Shown: positions 1-8,808 of the stretch, in pieces | How positions within the stretch are numbered: position 1 is the first letter of the stretch | Layout: the number at the start of each line of letters is the position of its first letter | Origin: JAGXQV01 sp964505475 | GTDB lineage: Bacteria > Pseudomonadota > Gammaproteobacteria > Burkholderiales > Sulfuricellaceae | Length of the DNA stretch: 64,000 bases | Reading direction: 5' to 3' | NCBI GenBank assembly: GCA_964505475.1 | Contig: CAZDIJ010000007.1 | Location: forward strand, 1-64,000 | The notes under the pieces: model-generated | Database searches by the model: none | What the model was told of the DNA's origin: nothing | What the model saw: only the letters and a program-made list of their open reading frames with translations | Program-made: the position numbers and the translations under genes

Positions 1-20
1 TTTTACAGCAGGCTACCATC

Positions 21-2738
21 TTAAATCGCTGTCTGGAAATTGGGGTCCACTATAGGTTCCAACCTATGGCCACCGCCTTCCACCGGAACCGGCCCGATCT
101 CCGCATCCTGATCCGCGAGTTGGATTGCCATCGCCGCCTTCTTCTCGGCGCGATAGCTGTCCATGTCGATGGATTCCAGTATGCCCTTGGACAAATCCTC
201 ATCCTTGGGCGCTGGCAACTTGGGTATCAGCAAGTTCAGAAAAATCGAGAGTTTCTCCCACTCGGCATTGGTATAGAGCAAGATGGAGCCGAAAAATTCA
301 TAGCTACGCACGAAGACCTTGGCCTTGCCCTTGAAATCGACCTGTCCGTCCTCGTCAAGATGTTGCCGGTAATTCTCCACGCAAACATCGAGCACGGGAT
401 CCAGCGTTTCACGGTTTTCGCCTGAAAGATAGCGCGCAACCAACGACTCAACCTGCTCATCGGCATAAATCTGATGGGCATCCAGTGCGGCCTTGAGATC
501 GTGCAGCTTGTTGGGATCGGCCTCTTCCGCAAGAATGGTCGTCCGGTAGTAGGGTTCAAAGGCCAGCTTGATCGTATCCGCGTCATTCATGAAGTCGAGC
601 ACGAAAGTATCATGCTTCTTCGGATGTCCCCTGTTCAAGCGTGAAAGCGTCTGCACAGCCTTCACCCCGGCCAGCATCTTGTCCACGTACATGGTATGCA
701 GCAGCGGCTCGTCGTAGCCGGTCTGGAATTTGTCGGCGCAGATGAGGAAGCGGTAAGGGTCTTCCTGAATGCGGTCGGGAATCTCGCTGGAAGGAAATCC
801 GTTCAGCGAGCTTTCCGTCACCTTTTGGCTCCCGTATTCATATTCGCCGGAGAAAGCCACGATGGCTTGGTAAGGGCTTTTCCGTCCCTTCAAATAGTCG
901 CGGATGGCATGGAAATACTGGATCGCCCGTTCGATGCCGCTGGTGATGACCATCGCCCGCGCCGCGCCGCCGATCTTGTTCAGCGCGATAACCTGCTCGT
1001 GGAAATGATCCACCATTATTTCCGCTTTCAAACGGATGGCATGGTCATGGCTCTCCACGTATTTGCGCAGCTTCTTTTGCGCTCGCTTGGTGTCGAACTC
1101 CGGGTCGTCGCCCACCGTCTTGACCAGCTTATAGTAGCTCGCGACCGGCGTGTAATGCTTCAGCACATCCAGAATGAAACCCTCCTGGATCGCCTGCTTC
1201 ATCGTGTAGCTGTGGAAAGGACGGTGTGCGGTTTTCCCCTCCGCGCCGGGCACGGGCATACCGAAAAGCTCCAGCGTCTTGTTCTTCGGCGTCGCCGTGA
1301 AAGCGAAGTAACTCGCATTGCTCAGCATCTTGCGCGCCTGCATGCGCGCCTCGATGGCTTCGTTGACCTTGTCTTCCGGGTCTTCCTCTGTCTCCGCATC
1401 CGATAGCGCGCTGCTCATCGCCGCCGAAGTCTTGCCGCCCTGGCTGGAATGGGCTTCATCGATGACGATGGCGAAGCTGCGCCCCCGGTGATCGGAACCG
1501 ATTTCGTCGAGGATGAACGGAAACTTCTGCACCGTGGTGATGATGATCTTCTTACCGCTCTCGATGAAACGGCGCAAATCGCCCGATCTGCCCGCATGCC
1601 CTACGGTGGCGGAGACCTGCGCGAATTGCTTGATGTTCTCGGAAATCTGCTTGTCGAGGATGCGCCGGTCGGTCACCACGACGATGGTGTCGAACACCGA
1701 CTTGCCGTCGCGCTGCACGCCAATGAGTTGATGCGCCAGCCAGGCGATGGAATTCGACTTACCGCTACCCGCCGAATGCTGAATCAGATAACGCTTGCCC
1801 GCGCCCTGTTCCGCTACGTCCGCGAGCAAGGCCCGCACCACGTCGAGCTGGTGATAACGCGGGAAAACCTGCTTGCGCGTCTTACGCCCGGATTTCGGGT
1901 TTTCCTCCTCGACGATCTGCGCATGGTTTTCCAGGATGTCGGTCAGGTTCGTCGGGGTGAGCAACTCCTTCCACAGGTAATCGGTCTTGAGGCCCAGCGG
2001 ATTGGGCGAATTGCCCGCCCCATCGTTCCAGCCCCGGTTGAGCGGCAGGAACCACGAAGCCTTGCCCTTCAGCTCGGTGCACATCCGCACCTCGGCATCG
2101 TCCACCGCGAAATGCACCACGCAGCGCCCAAAGGCGAACAACGGCTCGCGCGGGTCGCGGTCGCGGCGATATTGCTCGACGGCATCCGCCACCGTCTGCT
2201 TGGTCAGGCTGTTCTTGAGTTCGAAGGTGGCGATGGGCAGGCCGTTGATGAAAATACCCATATCCAGCGCCCGCATCGTCTCGTCGCGGCTGTAGCGCAA
2301 CTGGCGCGTCACGGAACAGCAATTGAGCTGGTGCAACTCGGCGGCTTTCACGTTGCCGGCGCTGGGCGTGGCGTAGAACAGAACAATCTCGTGCGCGCCA
2401 TGCTTGATGCCATGGCGCAACACATCGATCACCCCGCGCTTGCCCACCTCGTTGAACAAGCGCGAAAGAAAGGCACGGCGGACGGGCGAGTCGCCGCCCA
2501 AATCCAGCGCGGCCTCCAACTTAGGTTGCGTGGTGCGCAAAAAGGCCACCAGTTGCGCCAGATCGACACACCACTCGCGGCTGTAATCCTCCGCGCGGCC
2601 ATTCAGCCACCCCGTGCCGCCATAGGCCGCCGACGTTTGCGCCGCCGTATCCGCAAGCGCCGCGTCCGGCCAGGCATGGCCCGTCATGGCCGTCACGATC
2701 AGGCTTTCCAGGCCTTTTTCGCTGGTGTCGCTGCTCAT
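21..2738 (-). CDS. hsdR: Type I restriction enzyme, R (endonuclease/translocase) subunit
   Basis: Motor and nuclease subunit of a type I restriction complex: it translocates DNA using ATP and cuts unmethylated DNA at a distance. The N-terminal nuclease core shows the ExK element in FELKNSL, after an NGLPIATFELK stretch typical of HsdR. SF2 helicase motifs follow in order: Walker A HSAGSGKSN, DEAH in IVIDEAHSS, FTATPKNKT (motif III) and QTLSRLNRGHPKK (motif VI). A coiled C-terminal tail follows. The start at 2738 (MSSDTSEKG) is chosen because GGGGAG lies 7 nt upstream; an in-frame ATG at 2753 and a TTG at 2756 are alternatives. About 905 aa, at the short end for the family, but all motifs and a proper stop are present. 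It is the last gene of the operon with hsdM and hsdS. Confidence 0.95.
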   Translation of the reverse strand: MSSDTSEKGLESLIVTAMTGHAWPDAALADTAAQTSAAYGGTGWLNGRAEDYSREWCVDLAQLVAFLRTTQPKLEAALDLGGDSPVRRAFLSRLFNEVGKRGVIDVLRHGIKHGAHEIVLFYATPSAGNVKAAELHQLNCCSVTRQLRYSRDETMRALDMGIFINGLPIATFELKNSLTKQTVADAVEQYRRDRDPREPLFAFGRCVVHFAVDDAEVRMCTELKGKASWFLPLNRGWNDGAGNSPNPLGLKTDYLWKELLTPTNLTDILENHAQIVEEENPKSGRKTRKQVFPRYHQLDVVRALLADVAEQGAGKRYLIQHSAGSGKSNSIAWLAHQLIGVQRDGKSVFDTIVVVTDRRILDKQISENIKQFAQVSATVGHAGRSGDLRRFIESGKKIIITTVQKFPFILDEIGSDHRGRSFAIVIDEAHSSQGGKTSAAMSSALSDAETEEDPEDKVNEAIEARMQARKMLSNASYFAFTATPKNKTLELFGMPVPGAEGKTAHRPFHSYTMKQAIQEGFILDVLKHYTPVASYYKLVKTVGDDPEFDTKRAQKKLRKYVESHDHAIRLKAEIMVDHFHEQVIALNKIGGAARAMVITSGIERAIQYFHAIRDYLKGRKSPYQAIVAFSGEYEYGSQKVTESSLNGFPSSEIPDRIQEDPYRFLICADKFQTGYDEPLLHTMYVDKMLAGVKAVQTLSRLNRGHPKKHDTFVLDFMNDADTIKLAFEPYYRTTILAEEADPNKLHDLKAALDAHQIYADEQVESLVARYLSGENRETLDPVLDVCVENYRQHLDEDGQVDFKGKAKVFVRSYEFFGSILLYTNAEWEKLSIFLNLLIPKLPAPKDEDLSKGILESIDMDSYRAEKKAAMAIQLADQDAEIGPVPVEGGGHRLEPIVDPNFQTAI

Positions 2739-2750
2739 CCAAGCGCTCCC

Positions 2751-2859
2751 CATCAATTACCCATCAATTAAAGTTAATTCGACAGCCTATTGTTTTGTAT
2801 GATGAAAATGTTTTTCGCCTGATAAAACCATTCAGTTCATCAATTACCCATCAATTAAA
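2751..2859. repeat. Pair of perfect 22-bp direct repeats upstream of hsdR
   Basis: Two identical 22-bp copies lie at 2751-2772 and 2838-2859, separated by 65 bp. Each copy itself holds CATCAATTA twice, two bases apart. They fill the only real gap between the AlbA-type gene and hsdR and partly overlap the possible upstream hsdR start codons. The gap is AT-rich compared with the flanking genes. Role unknown; a protein-binding site controlling hsdR or a scar of a local duplication are both possible. Confidence 0.8.
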
Positions 2860-2861
2860 AG

Positions 2862-4328
2862 TCACGCCCAATATGGCACGTACTTCATCTGCTTCCGGGA
2901 GGCGTCCTCATCAAATGGCCTGATCATCCCGGCATCGACCGTTTCCCGGATGTAGCGGGACACGGCGGCCTTGTTCTTTTCTTCGACGCCGAACCTCTCC
3001 CGTAGCGAACCATTGGTCAGGTAGTCGCGCATAACCCACTTCAAGCAGGCGTGGAGATAACACGCGCGAACCCGGTCAGCCCTGTCCATCTCTGAAAGAG
3101 GGTGGTGCGCAAACAAAACAGATCGAGTAAACCCCTCCGGCACCTCAAAGATTGGCGCCGGAAGTTGAAACAACTCAATCTGGGAAATAACCTTGTCGAT
3201 ACCGCTGCCGCGCTCCTCGCAAATCCGGAAACGGCGCATCAAAGAGGCAATGCCGTCGTTGCGCGATTTCGGCGGCGTATCGACGAAACGCTGGGTATCC
3301 ACCAACGGCTCGCCGGGATTGGTGATCTCGATGCGGTCATCGAAAAGTTCCACCATCGGTCCCGCGCCGCTGACAAAAAAATCCTGGTGAATCAGCGCGT
3401 TCGCCACCAGTTCGCGCACTGCCAATTCGGGAAACATCGGCATAGTCTTGCGCAACGCCTGGCCGATGATCTCATTGGATGGCAACAGCCCATTTACATA
3501 GCCGACAAGGCTTTCAAAACCGGCGGCATAACCCTTGCCGAACACCTGCTCTTTCCCGCCATCGGTACGGCTATTGCCATGGTACTGAATCACCCGCATC
3601 GCTTTGCGTTTCAGCACGACGAAATCATCCAGCCGCTTGGCAAACAGAATCGCCCCCAGATTGGCGATATTCCAGCCGCCCGCCTCGCAAGGCACGATCA
3701 GCTTATCATCTTCCAGCGCCGCCAGAATTCCGCTACGATTTTCCGGCAAGGGACACTCCAGTAGATCAAAATAGGCTGGGTAGTCGAGCAGTCTAAGCAC
3801 CTCCTCCGCGCTCGCGCGCTCCATCGCGATGCTGCCCTCGAAAGGCGCCTTGTCGAACAGCCGCCACAAGGCGCGCTCTTTCTCGGGGAAATCCTTGAGG
3901 CGTTTTTTATAGGAACCCACGCGAATGAACTCCTGCCCCTGGAACTGCACCGGCTGGCGATAAGCCCGCTCGACCTCCAGCATCACCACCGGCAACCCGT
4001 CTACCGTTACCTCGAAAAAACGGAAATGAATCTTCGGCGCCAGCGAGCGGAGCAGCCAGTTTTCCAGTTCCTCGTTGCCGACCTTGGCGGTAGTGGGAGA
4101 AAAACGGGTGCCGACTACCGCGTGGCCGGCATCGGCGACGCCCCACACCAGGTAGGCGAAAGCCTTCCCCGCCAGCGCCGCCGAATTGGCCAACGCCGAC
4201 AGGTATTCGCCGATCTGCTGCGGTTCGGCGTCGTTTTCCTTGAACTCCGCCCACTCGGTTTCCTGGGGTAGCTTGCAAAGCTCGCGCACCAGACTGACGA
4301 GGTAATCGGTGGTACGGTCGGTAGTCAT
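2862..4328 (-). CDS. AlbA_2/Schlafen-type ATP-binding protein within the RM operon
   Basis: Putative nucleic-acid-binding regulator or effector, 488 aa. The N-terminal part (about residues 15-150: TEWAEFKEN, LSALANSAAL, GQEFIRVGSYKKRL) matches the AlbA_2/Schlafen family. The C-terminal half (VRELVANALIHQDF, VELFDDRIEITNPGEP, RICEERGSGIDKVI) matches the HATPase_c_4 domain found in so-called ATP-dependent DNA helicase-related/transcriptional regulator proteins. The start at 4328 is set by an ATGA overlap with the stop of the upstream nucleotidyltransferase gene. The C-terminus carries a winged-helix-like stretch. Such proteins are often encoded within or beside type I RM loci; its exact activity cannot be read from the sequence. 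Confidence 0.85.
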   Translation of the reverse strand: MTTDRTTDYLVSLVRELCKLPQETEWAEFKENDAEPQQIGEYLSALANSAALAGKAFAYLVWGVADAGHAVVGTRFSPTTAKVGNEELENWLLRSLAPKIHFRFFEVTVDGLPVVMLEVERAYRQPVQFQGQEFIRVGSYKKRLKDFPEKERALWRLFDKAPFEGSIAMERASAEEVLRLLDYPAYFDLLECPLPENRSGILAALEDDKLIVPCEAGGWNIANLGAILFAKRLDDFVVLKRKAMRVIQYHGNSRTDGGKEQVFGKGYAAGFESLVGYVNGLLPSNEIIGQALRKTMPMFPELAVRELVANALIHQDFFVSGAGPMVELFDDRIEITNPGEPLVDTQRFVDTPPKSRNDGIASLMRRFRICEERGSGIDKVISQIELFQLPAPIFEVPEGFTRSVLFAHHPLSEMDRADRVRACYLHACLKWVMRDYLTNGSLRERFGVEEKNKAAVSRYIRETVDAGMIRPFDEDASRKQMKYVPYWA

Positions 4329-5011
4329 GCAGTTTCCTCCACGCCATCCTCGCTTCCGATCAGGAACAGGCGCGGTTGCCCGGCAATGCGCGCGGCGAAA
4401 CTGTCCGCTTCGCCTCGCTTGCGCCGCCATTCGGCGGGCGTCATCAAGGTCGGATTGATGGGGCGCGCCAGTTGCGCCTCCGCCGTCTGCAAAGCTTCAT
4501 ACAGCGCGGCATAATCCAGTTCCTCGGCGATCACCAGCAAGTCGATGTCGCTGGCGGCACGCTCCTCGCCGCGCGCCACCGAGCCGTAGACGAAGGCCGC
4601 CGCGATCTTCTCCGCCAGCGGCGCCAGCGCCTCCTGCAAGTGTAAGGCCAGGCCGACGCTCTTGCGGATCAGCCCGGCCAATTCGGCGAAAACCGGCGAA
4701 GCCGGATTGGCCTGGTAATACTTCTGGTTGCCCACCTTCTCCACCGTCACCAACCCGGTTTGCGCCAGGCGCGTCAGCAGCCGGTGTACCGCCCCGGTAC
4801 CGGACCCGGCCAGACGGATCACCTCGCCGCTCTGAAAGCGCCGCCCCGGCTGCCCAAACAGCAACCCCAGCACGCGCTGCTGCACCGGCGTGAACAACAC
4901 GTCGGCCAGCGATGCCGCCGCCAGGGGCAGAGCGGAAATCCCATTCTTCATTCCCATAACGGGAACAATCCTACCCAAATCGGGAACGACCGGCAAGGGC
5001 ATCGCATTCAT
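4325..5011 (-). CDS. Winged-helix protein fused to a MNT-type nucleotidyltransferase domain
   Basis: 228 aa. Residues about 35-100 form a winged helix (FTPVQQRVLGLLFGQPGR, SGTGAVHRLLTRLAQTGLV, KVGNQKYYQANP) like MarR/ArsR-type DNA-binding domains. Residues about 130-200 are a minimal nucleotidyltransferase with the signature GSVARGEERAASDIDLLV, so both catalytic aspartates are present. The start at 5011 overlaps the hsdS stop as ATGA, which suggests translational coupling. Related MNT proteins act as antitoxins (AMPylators) or regulators. Here the neighbour is an AlbA/ATPase protein rather than a HEPN toxin, so a toxin-antitoxin role is only a guess; autoregulation of the RM operon is an alternative. 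Confidence 0.85.
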   Translation of the reverse strand: MNAMPLPVVPDLGRIVPVMGMKNGISALPLAAASLADVLFTPVQQRVLGLLFGQPGRRFQSGEVIRLAGSGTGAVHRLLTRLAQTGLVTVEKVGNQKYYQANPASPVFAELAGLIRKSVGLALHLQEALAPLAEKIAAAFVYGSVARGEERAASDIDLLVIAEELDYAALYEALQTAEAQLARPINPTLMTPAEWRRKRGEADSFAARIAGQPRLFLIGSEDGVEETA

Positions 5012-6360
5012 GCCTCGGCCAGTTCATCGGCGGAATCTTCCGGCTCCGCCAATTCCGGCTCGCCTGCGGGCGCTTCCTCCACCTCCGGCAGGCGCGCGGC
5101 GGCCTCGCGCACGTCGAGCTTGCCGGTAACCACGTCGGCGATCAGGCGAGTGCGGTATTCGCGCAGGAGGGTGGTTTCGCGTTCCGTCGTTTTTATTGTT
5201 GAGATTAATGGCAGTATCTGTTCGGAGCAATGCTGAACAATTGCTGATTGCTCAGTGGCTGGGGCAACGGCAATCGCAATTGACATCAACCGATCCTTTG
5301 TCAGTTTTGGTTGTGCAGCCCCCGATATCCATGGCTGGTAATTTAGCGTCTCCATGTAGCCTGCCATGTATTCCAATTTGCAGCTTTTCGGCTTTAGGAT
5401 ATGAGCGTGGTTATTAACCCAAAATTTCCCTCTAGCGATAATTGCCAAAGGCAGATTCCGCAATATGAGATTTGCGCCGTCCTCGGCAATCAAAAGAAGG
5501 TCATCATCGAACAGAAAATCGTCTACCTTGTCGATTATTCCTGAGGCACCGTAGTAGTCATATTGCCGGGATATCATCCCACCACGCTCCACTGAACTTA
5601 ATGGGATGCGGCGTGGATTCAAGCAGGTGAACTGATCCTTCACGCGACAAACTTCCCAATGCTCCGGAATCTGCCCCAGCCAGGGGATGCCGGAATCCTT
5701 GAGCGGCACATCGTGGTCGAGGCCGCGCGTGACGGCGCAGTGGATGATGGCCTGCTTCTGTTCGTTCAGCAGCGCGATGGTCTTGCGCTTGGCGCGGATC
5801 GCCTTGTCCAGCCGCCGGGTAGCGTGGTCGAGGAAACGGACGATGGAGGTTTGTTCGTCGTGGGGTGGAAGGAATACCGGCATCCGCTTGAAATCCGCCC
5901 ACTCCAGATTCTGGCGAAGGCCAGACCCCATGCCGTAGAACACCTTGCACAGGTCATAGGTGTTGAGCAGTTGATAACCAAATTCAGGGAGCACCGCCTC
6001 CGTGGTTTTCAGGCAGATGTAAGCCGAGGTAATTACTCCCCGATCCCTGACCATGCCGATTCTCAGGCTGGTTTTGTCGTTCTGAAGATCAGTGGAACGA
6101 ATAACGATGTCACCCGGATTGACGATCTGATAAGTCTCGAAGGAATCGGGAACCAAGCCATGAAGTTTTTCCAGCGGCTTGGTAACTATGCGACCATAGC
6201 TGAGGGAAAGTACGCGCTTTTCCTGCAAGCCAGTGTTCTTGACCTCTTTCTCCCGAAATGCGGCGAAACCGGGAGCAGTCGTCCAGTGCCCCGGCACCCG
6301 CCCCAGCCAAGGCAAGCCGGAATCCTTGTATTCTGGATAAGGCTTGAGCCGCTCGATCAT
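5008..6360 (-). CDS. hsdS: Type I restriction-modification specificity subunit
   Basis: Determines the DNA sequence recognised by the HsdM/HsdR complex. The 450-aa protein has the classical two-fold layout: YKDSGLPWLGRVPGHW opens the first half and LKDSGIPWLGQIPEHW the second. Each is followed by a variable target recognition domain and a conserved helical spacer (DEQTSIVRFLDHATRRLDKAI; the second spacer near EQSAIVQHC). The start at 6360 (MIERLKPYPEY) has GGAGAG 8 nt upstream; the longer frame reads back into a palindromic repeat and is rejected. The second recognition domain (about 5200-5650) is visibly more AT-rich than its surroundings, as expected for an exchanged domain. The acidic, Ala/Glu-rich C-terminal tail overlaps the next gene by 4 nt. 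Confidence 0.95.
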   Translation of the reverse strand: MIERLKPYPEYKDSGLPWLGRVPGHWTTAPGFAAFREKEVKNTGLQEKRVLSLSYGRIVTKPLEKLHGLVPDSFETYQIVNPGDIVIRSTDLQNDKTSLRIGMVRDRGVITSAYICLKTTEAVLPEFGYQLLNTYDLCKVFYGMGSGLRQNLEWADFKRMPVFLPPHDEQTSIVRFLDHATRRLDKAIRAKRKTIALLNEQKQAIIHCAVTRGLDHDVPLKDSGIPWLGQIPEHWEVCRVKDQFTCLNPRRIPLSSVERGGMISRQYDYYGASGIIDKVDDFLFDDDLLLIAEDGANLILRNLPLAIIARGKFWVNNHAHILKPKSCKLEYMAGYMETLNYQPWISGAAQPKLTKDRLMSIAIAVAPATEQSAIVQHCSEQILPLISTIKTTERETTLLREYRTRLIADVVTGKLDVREAAARLPEVEEAPAGEPELAEPEDSADELAEA

Positions 6361-6378
6361 GCCAACGCTCTCCGCTTC

Positions 6379-6467
6379 GTAGGTCGGGTTAGCGTAGCGC
6401 AACCCGACGCTTCGCCCATTTTCGCGGCATCTGTCGGGTTACGGCCTGACGGCCTAACCCGACCTAC
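6379..6467. repeat. Palindromic intergenic repeat between hsdM and hsdS
   Basis: Perfect 14-bp inverted arms GTAGGTCGGGTTAG (6379-6392) and its complement (6454-6467) enclose further smaller inverted pieces (CGGGTTAGCG/CGCAACCCG; GTCGGGTTACGG). Read through in frame it gives RYANPTYE, a hallmark of a widespread proteobacterial intergenic repeat. It lies upstream of the hsdS ribosome-binding site, so the hsdM-hsdS mRNA would carry a strong stem-loop here. Confidence 0.85.
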
Positions 6468-6475
6468 GGACACGA

Positions 6476-8797
6476 TCACGGCTTGCCCCCCAGCCCCAGC
6501 AGTTCGTCGAGCAGCCCTTCCGCTTCCCGCTCCACCGCCAGGATGTCGGCGCGGATTTCTTCCAGGGTGCGCAACGGCTGGGGTTTGTAGAAGTGGCGGG
6601 TGAAGCTGATTTCGTAGCCGATCCTGGTCTTGCTTGCGTCCACCCAGGCGTCGGGCGTGTAGGGCAGGACTTCGCGGCGGATGAAGGCGTCTATGCCGCC
6701 TATTTCCAGCAACGGCACTTGTTCGGTGTCGCGCAGGTCGGGGGCGGGTTCGTATTCGGCGAGTTTTCCCTCTCCCCTAGCCCCTCCCCCGCTTGCGGGG
6801 GAGGGGAACAGGCCGTGGAGGGGATCGGCTTTCAGCTTGCCGGGCTTGTGGAGTTTGGCGATCACCGGCGGGGCGGCTTCGTCGCGCCAGCTCACGGCCT
6901 TGTAGATTAACTTGACGTCGGCGGCACCGAGCTTGCGGCCGGCCTGTTTGAGAGCGGCCTCGACCTGCTCGCGGAACAGGTTGTGGTCGTCGAACACCTC
7001 ACCGCCGAGCTGATCGCGCAGGAAAGACGCGGTCTCGACCAGCGCGGCATCGCGCGACCAGGTGGCGGGGTCGAGCAGTTTCTTTTTCTTCTTCTCCGGC
7101 AGGCCTTTCTTTGCGGGCGTATCTTCACCCTCATCCTCGGCCTCTTCTTCCGCGCCCCATTCGTTGAGGCGCTGTTCCAATTGCTTCTGGATGCCGCGGA
7201 AGTCGTTCACCAGAGCATCGCCGAATTCGTCGTAAAGCGCGGCGCGGATTTCGGCGTCGCCAGAGGCGAAGCGCAGCGTTTCGATGGCGGGTAGCGCGAG
7301 CTGGCTCTTGAGCCGCAGCGGGCGCTCGACCGTGACTTTCCAGTAGCCGAAGGCGGCATTGTCGAATATCTTGCTCTGCTCGCTTTCCTGGAATTCCAGA
7401 TAGGTTCGGCAGATACGCGCGATGTCGTCTTCGCCGAGTTCGCAGTTTTTCTTGCCGAGGTTTTTGCGCAGCGGCTGGTACCACTGGGTGGCGTCGATCA
7501 ACTGCACCTTGCCCTTGCGGTGTTCCGGCTTGCGGTTGGAAAGCACCCATACGTAGGTGGCGATGCCGGTGTTGTAGAAGAGGTTGAGCGGCAGGGCGAC
7601 GATGGCTTCGAGCCAGTCGTTTTCGATCAGCCAGCGGCGGATGTTGCTCTCGCCCTGGCCGGCGTCGCCGGTGAACAGGCTGGAGCCGTTGTGCACCTCG
7701 GCAATGCGGCTGCCCAGCGGCGTCCCGTGGTTCATCTTGTGCGCCATGTTGGCAAGGAACAGCATCTGCCCGTCGCTGGAACGGGTCACCAGCGAGAGTT
7801 CTTCGCCCCGGTGCCGCACCTTGAAGCGCGGGTCGCGCATTTCTTCCTTGCCGCCCATGTCACCGAGGTCTTTTTTCCAACTCTTGCCGTAAGGCGGGTT
7901 GGCGAGCATGAAGTCGAATTCCTTGGCGGGAAAGGCATCGTGCGACAGCGTGCTCCACTCTGCGCCGCCGACGATGCCCTCGGCGTTTTCGCCTTCGCCC
8001 TTGAGCAGCATGTCGGCCTTGCAGATGGCGTAGGTTTCGGGGTTGATTTCCTGTCCGTGCAGGTGGGGCACGACTTTTTTCTTCCGTGCGTGGGCGATGT
8101 CCAGCAGGCGTTCCTCGGCCACGGTGAGCATGCCGCCGGTGCCGCAGGCGCAGTCGTAGAGCAGATACGAGCCGGATTCGATGCGCTCGGCGATGGGCAG
8201 GAAGATCAGGTCAGCCATCAGCTTGACGGCGTCGCGCGGCGTCCAGTGTTCGCCCGCCTCTTCGTTGTTGTCTTCGTTGAAACGGCGCACCAGTTCCTCG
8301 AACACTGTGCCCATGGCATGGTTGTCCACGGCGGCGGGCGAGAGGTCGATGTCTGGGGCAAGGAATTTTTCGATCAGCGTGCCCAGCGCGTCCGCCTTGG
8401 ACAGCGTGGGTATCTGGTTGCGGAACTTGAAGTTCTCCAGGATTTCCTGGACGTTAGGCGAGAAGCCGTCGAGATAGGCCTCGAAGTCGGCTCGCAAGGC
8501 TTGCTGGCTGCCCCGGTTGCGCAAGTCGCGCAGGGTAAATTTCGATGTGTTGTAAAATGCTTGGCCGGCAGCTTTGCACAGCGCGGCGCGCTGCTCGGTG
8601 ATGCCGGCATCGTCGAGCATTTTCTTGGTATCGAGCACCGCTTGCTTGGTCGGCTCCAGCACCGCGTCCATGCGCCGCAGCACGCACATCGGCAGGATTA
8701 CATCGGGATACTTGCCGCGCTTGAAGAGGTCGCGCAGCACGTCGTCGGCGATACCCCAGATGAAGGAAACGATTTTGTTGTGGGTGGCTTGATCCAT
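6476..8797 (-). CDS. hsdM: Type I restriction-modification DNA methyltransferase subunit
   Basis: N6-adenine methyltransferase of the type I system; with HsdS it forms the modification enzyme. The N-terminal helical domain (HsdM_N, about 10-165) is followed by the SAM motif I region DCACGTGGML and catalytic motif IV LANPPYGKSW. 773 aa, longer than many HsdM proteins because of a C-terminal extension with a charged linker (EDEGEDTPAKKGLPEKKKKK). Within that extension (6768-6808) a dispersed hairpin repeat is read in frame as FPSPASGGGARGEG, between PLHGL and KLAEYEPAPDLRDTEQ, without breaking the frame. It is preceded 11 bp upstream by an SDR gene in the same direction. Confidence 0.96.
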   Translation of the reverse strand: MDQATHNKIVSFIWGIADDVLRDLFKRGKYPDVILPMCVLRRMDAVLEPTKQAVLDTKKMLDDAGITEQRAALCKAAGQAFYNTSKFTLRDLRNRGSQQALRADFEAYLDGFSPNVQEILENFKFRNQIPTLSKADALGTLIEKFLAPDIDLSPAAVDNHAMGTVFEELVRRFNEDNNEEAGEHWTPRDAVKLMADLIFLPIAERIESGSYLLYDCACGTGGMLTVAEERLLDIAHARKKKVVPHLHGQEINPETYAICKADMLLKGEGENAEGIVGGAEWSTLSHDAFPAKEFDFMLANPPYGKSWKKDLGDMGGKEEMRDPRFKVRHRGEELSLVTRSSDGQMLFLANMAHKMNHGTPLGSRIAEVHNGSSLFTGDAGQGESNIRRWLIENDWLEAIVALPLNLFYNTGIATYVWVLSNRKPEHRKGKVQLIDATQWYQPLRKNLGKKNCELGEDDIARICRTYLEFQESEQSKIFDNAAFGYWKVTVERPLRLKSQLALPAIETLRFASGDAEIRAALYDEFGDALVNDFRGIQKQLEQRLNEWGAEEEAEDEGEDTPAKKGLPEKKKKKLLDPATWSRDAALVETASFLRDQLGGEVFDDHNLFREQVEAALKQAGRKLGAADVKLIYKAVSWRDEAAPPVIAKLHKPGKLKADPLHGLFPSPASGGGARGEGKLAEYEPAPDLRDTEQVPLLEIGGIDAFIRREVLPYTPDAWVDASKTRIGYEISFTRHFYKPQPLRTLEEIRADILAVEREAEGLLDELLGLGGKP
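6768..6808. repeat. Dispersed hairpin repeat inserted in frame in hsdM
   Basis: Core CCCCTCCCCCGC (6781-6792) and GCGGGGGAGGGG (6795-6806) form perfect 12-bp arms around two bases. It belongs to the same family as the repeats at 18674, 20060, 37639, 39525, 41253, 42279, 42631, 55798 and 57721. It lacks the terminal inverted repeats of the full copies. Confidence 0.85.
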
Positions 8798-8808
8798 GGT
8801 CTTTCAGA

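Noticed and set aside
21..2738. hsdR as a truncated gene
   Set aside because: It is short for the family, but nuclease, all helicase motifs and a normal stop codon are present.
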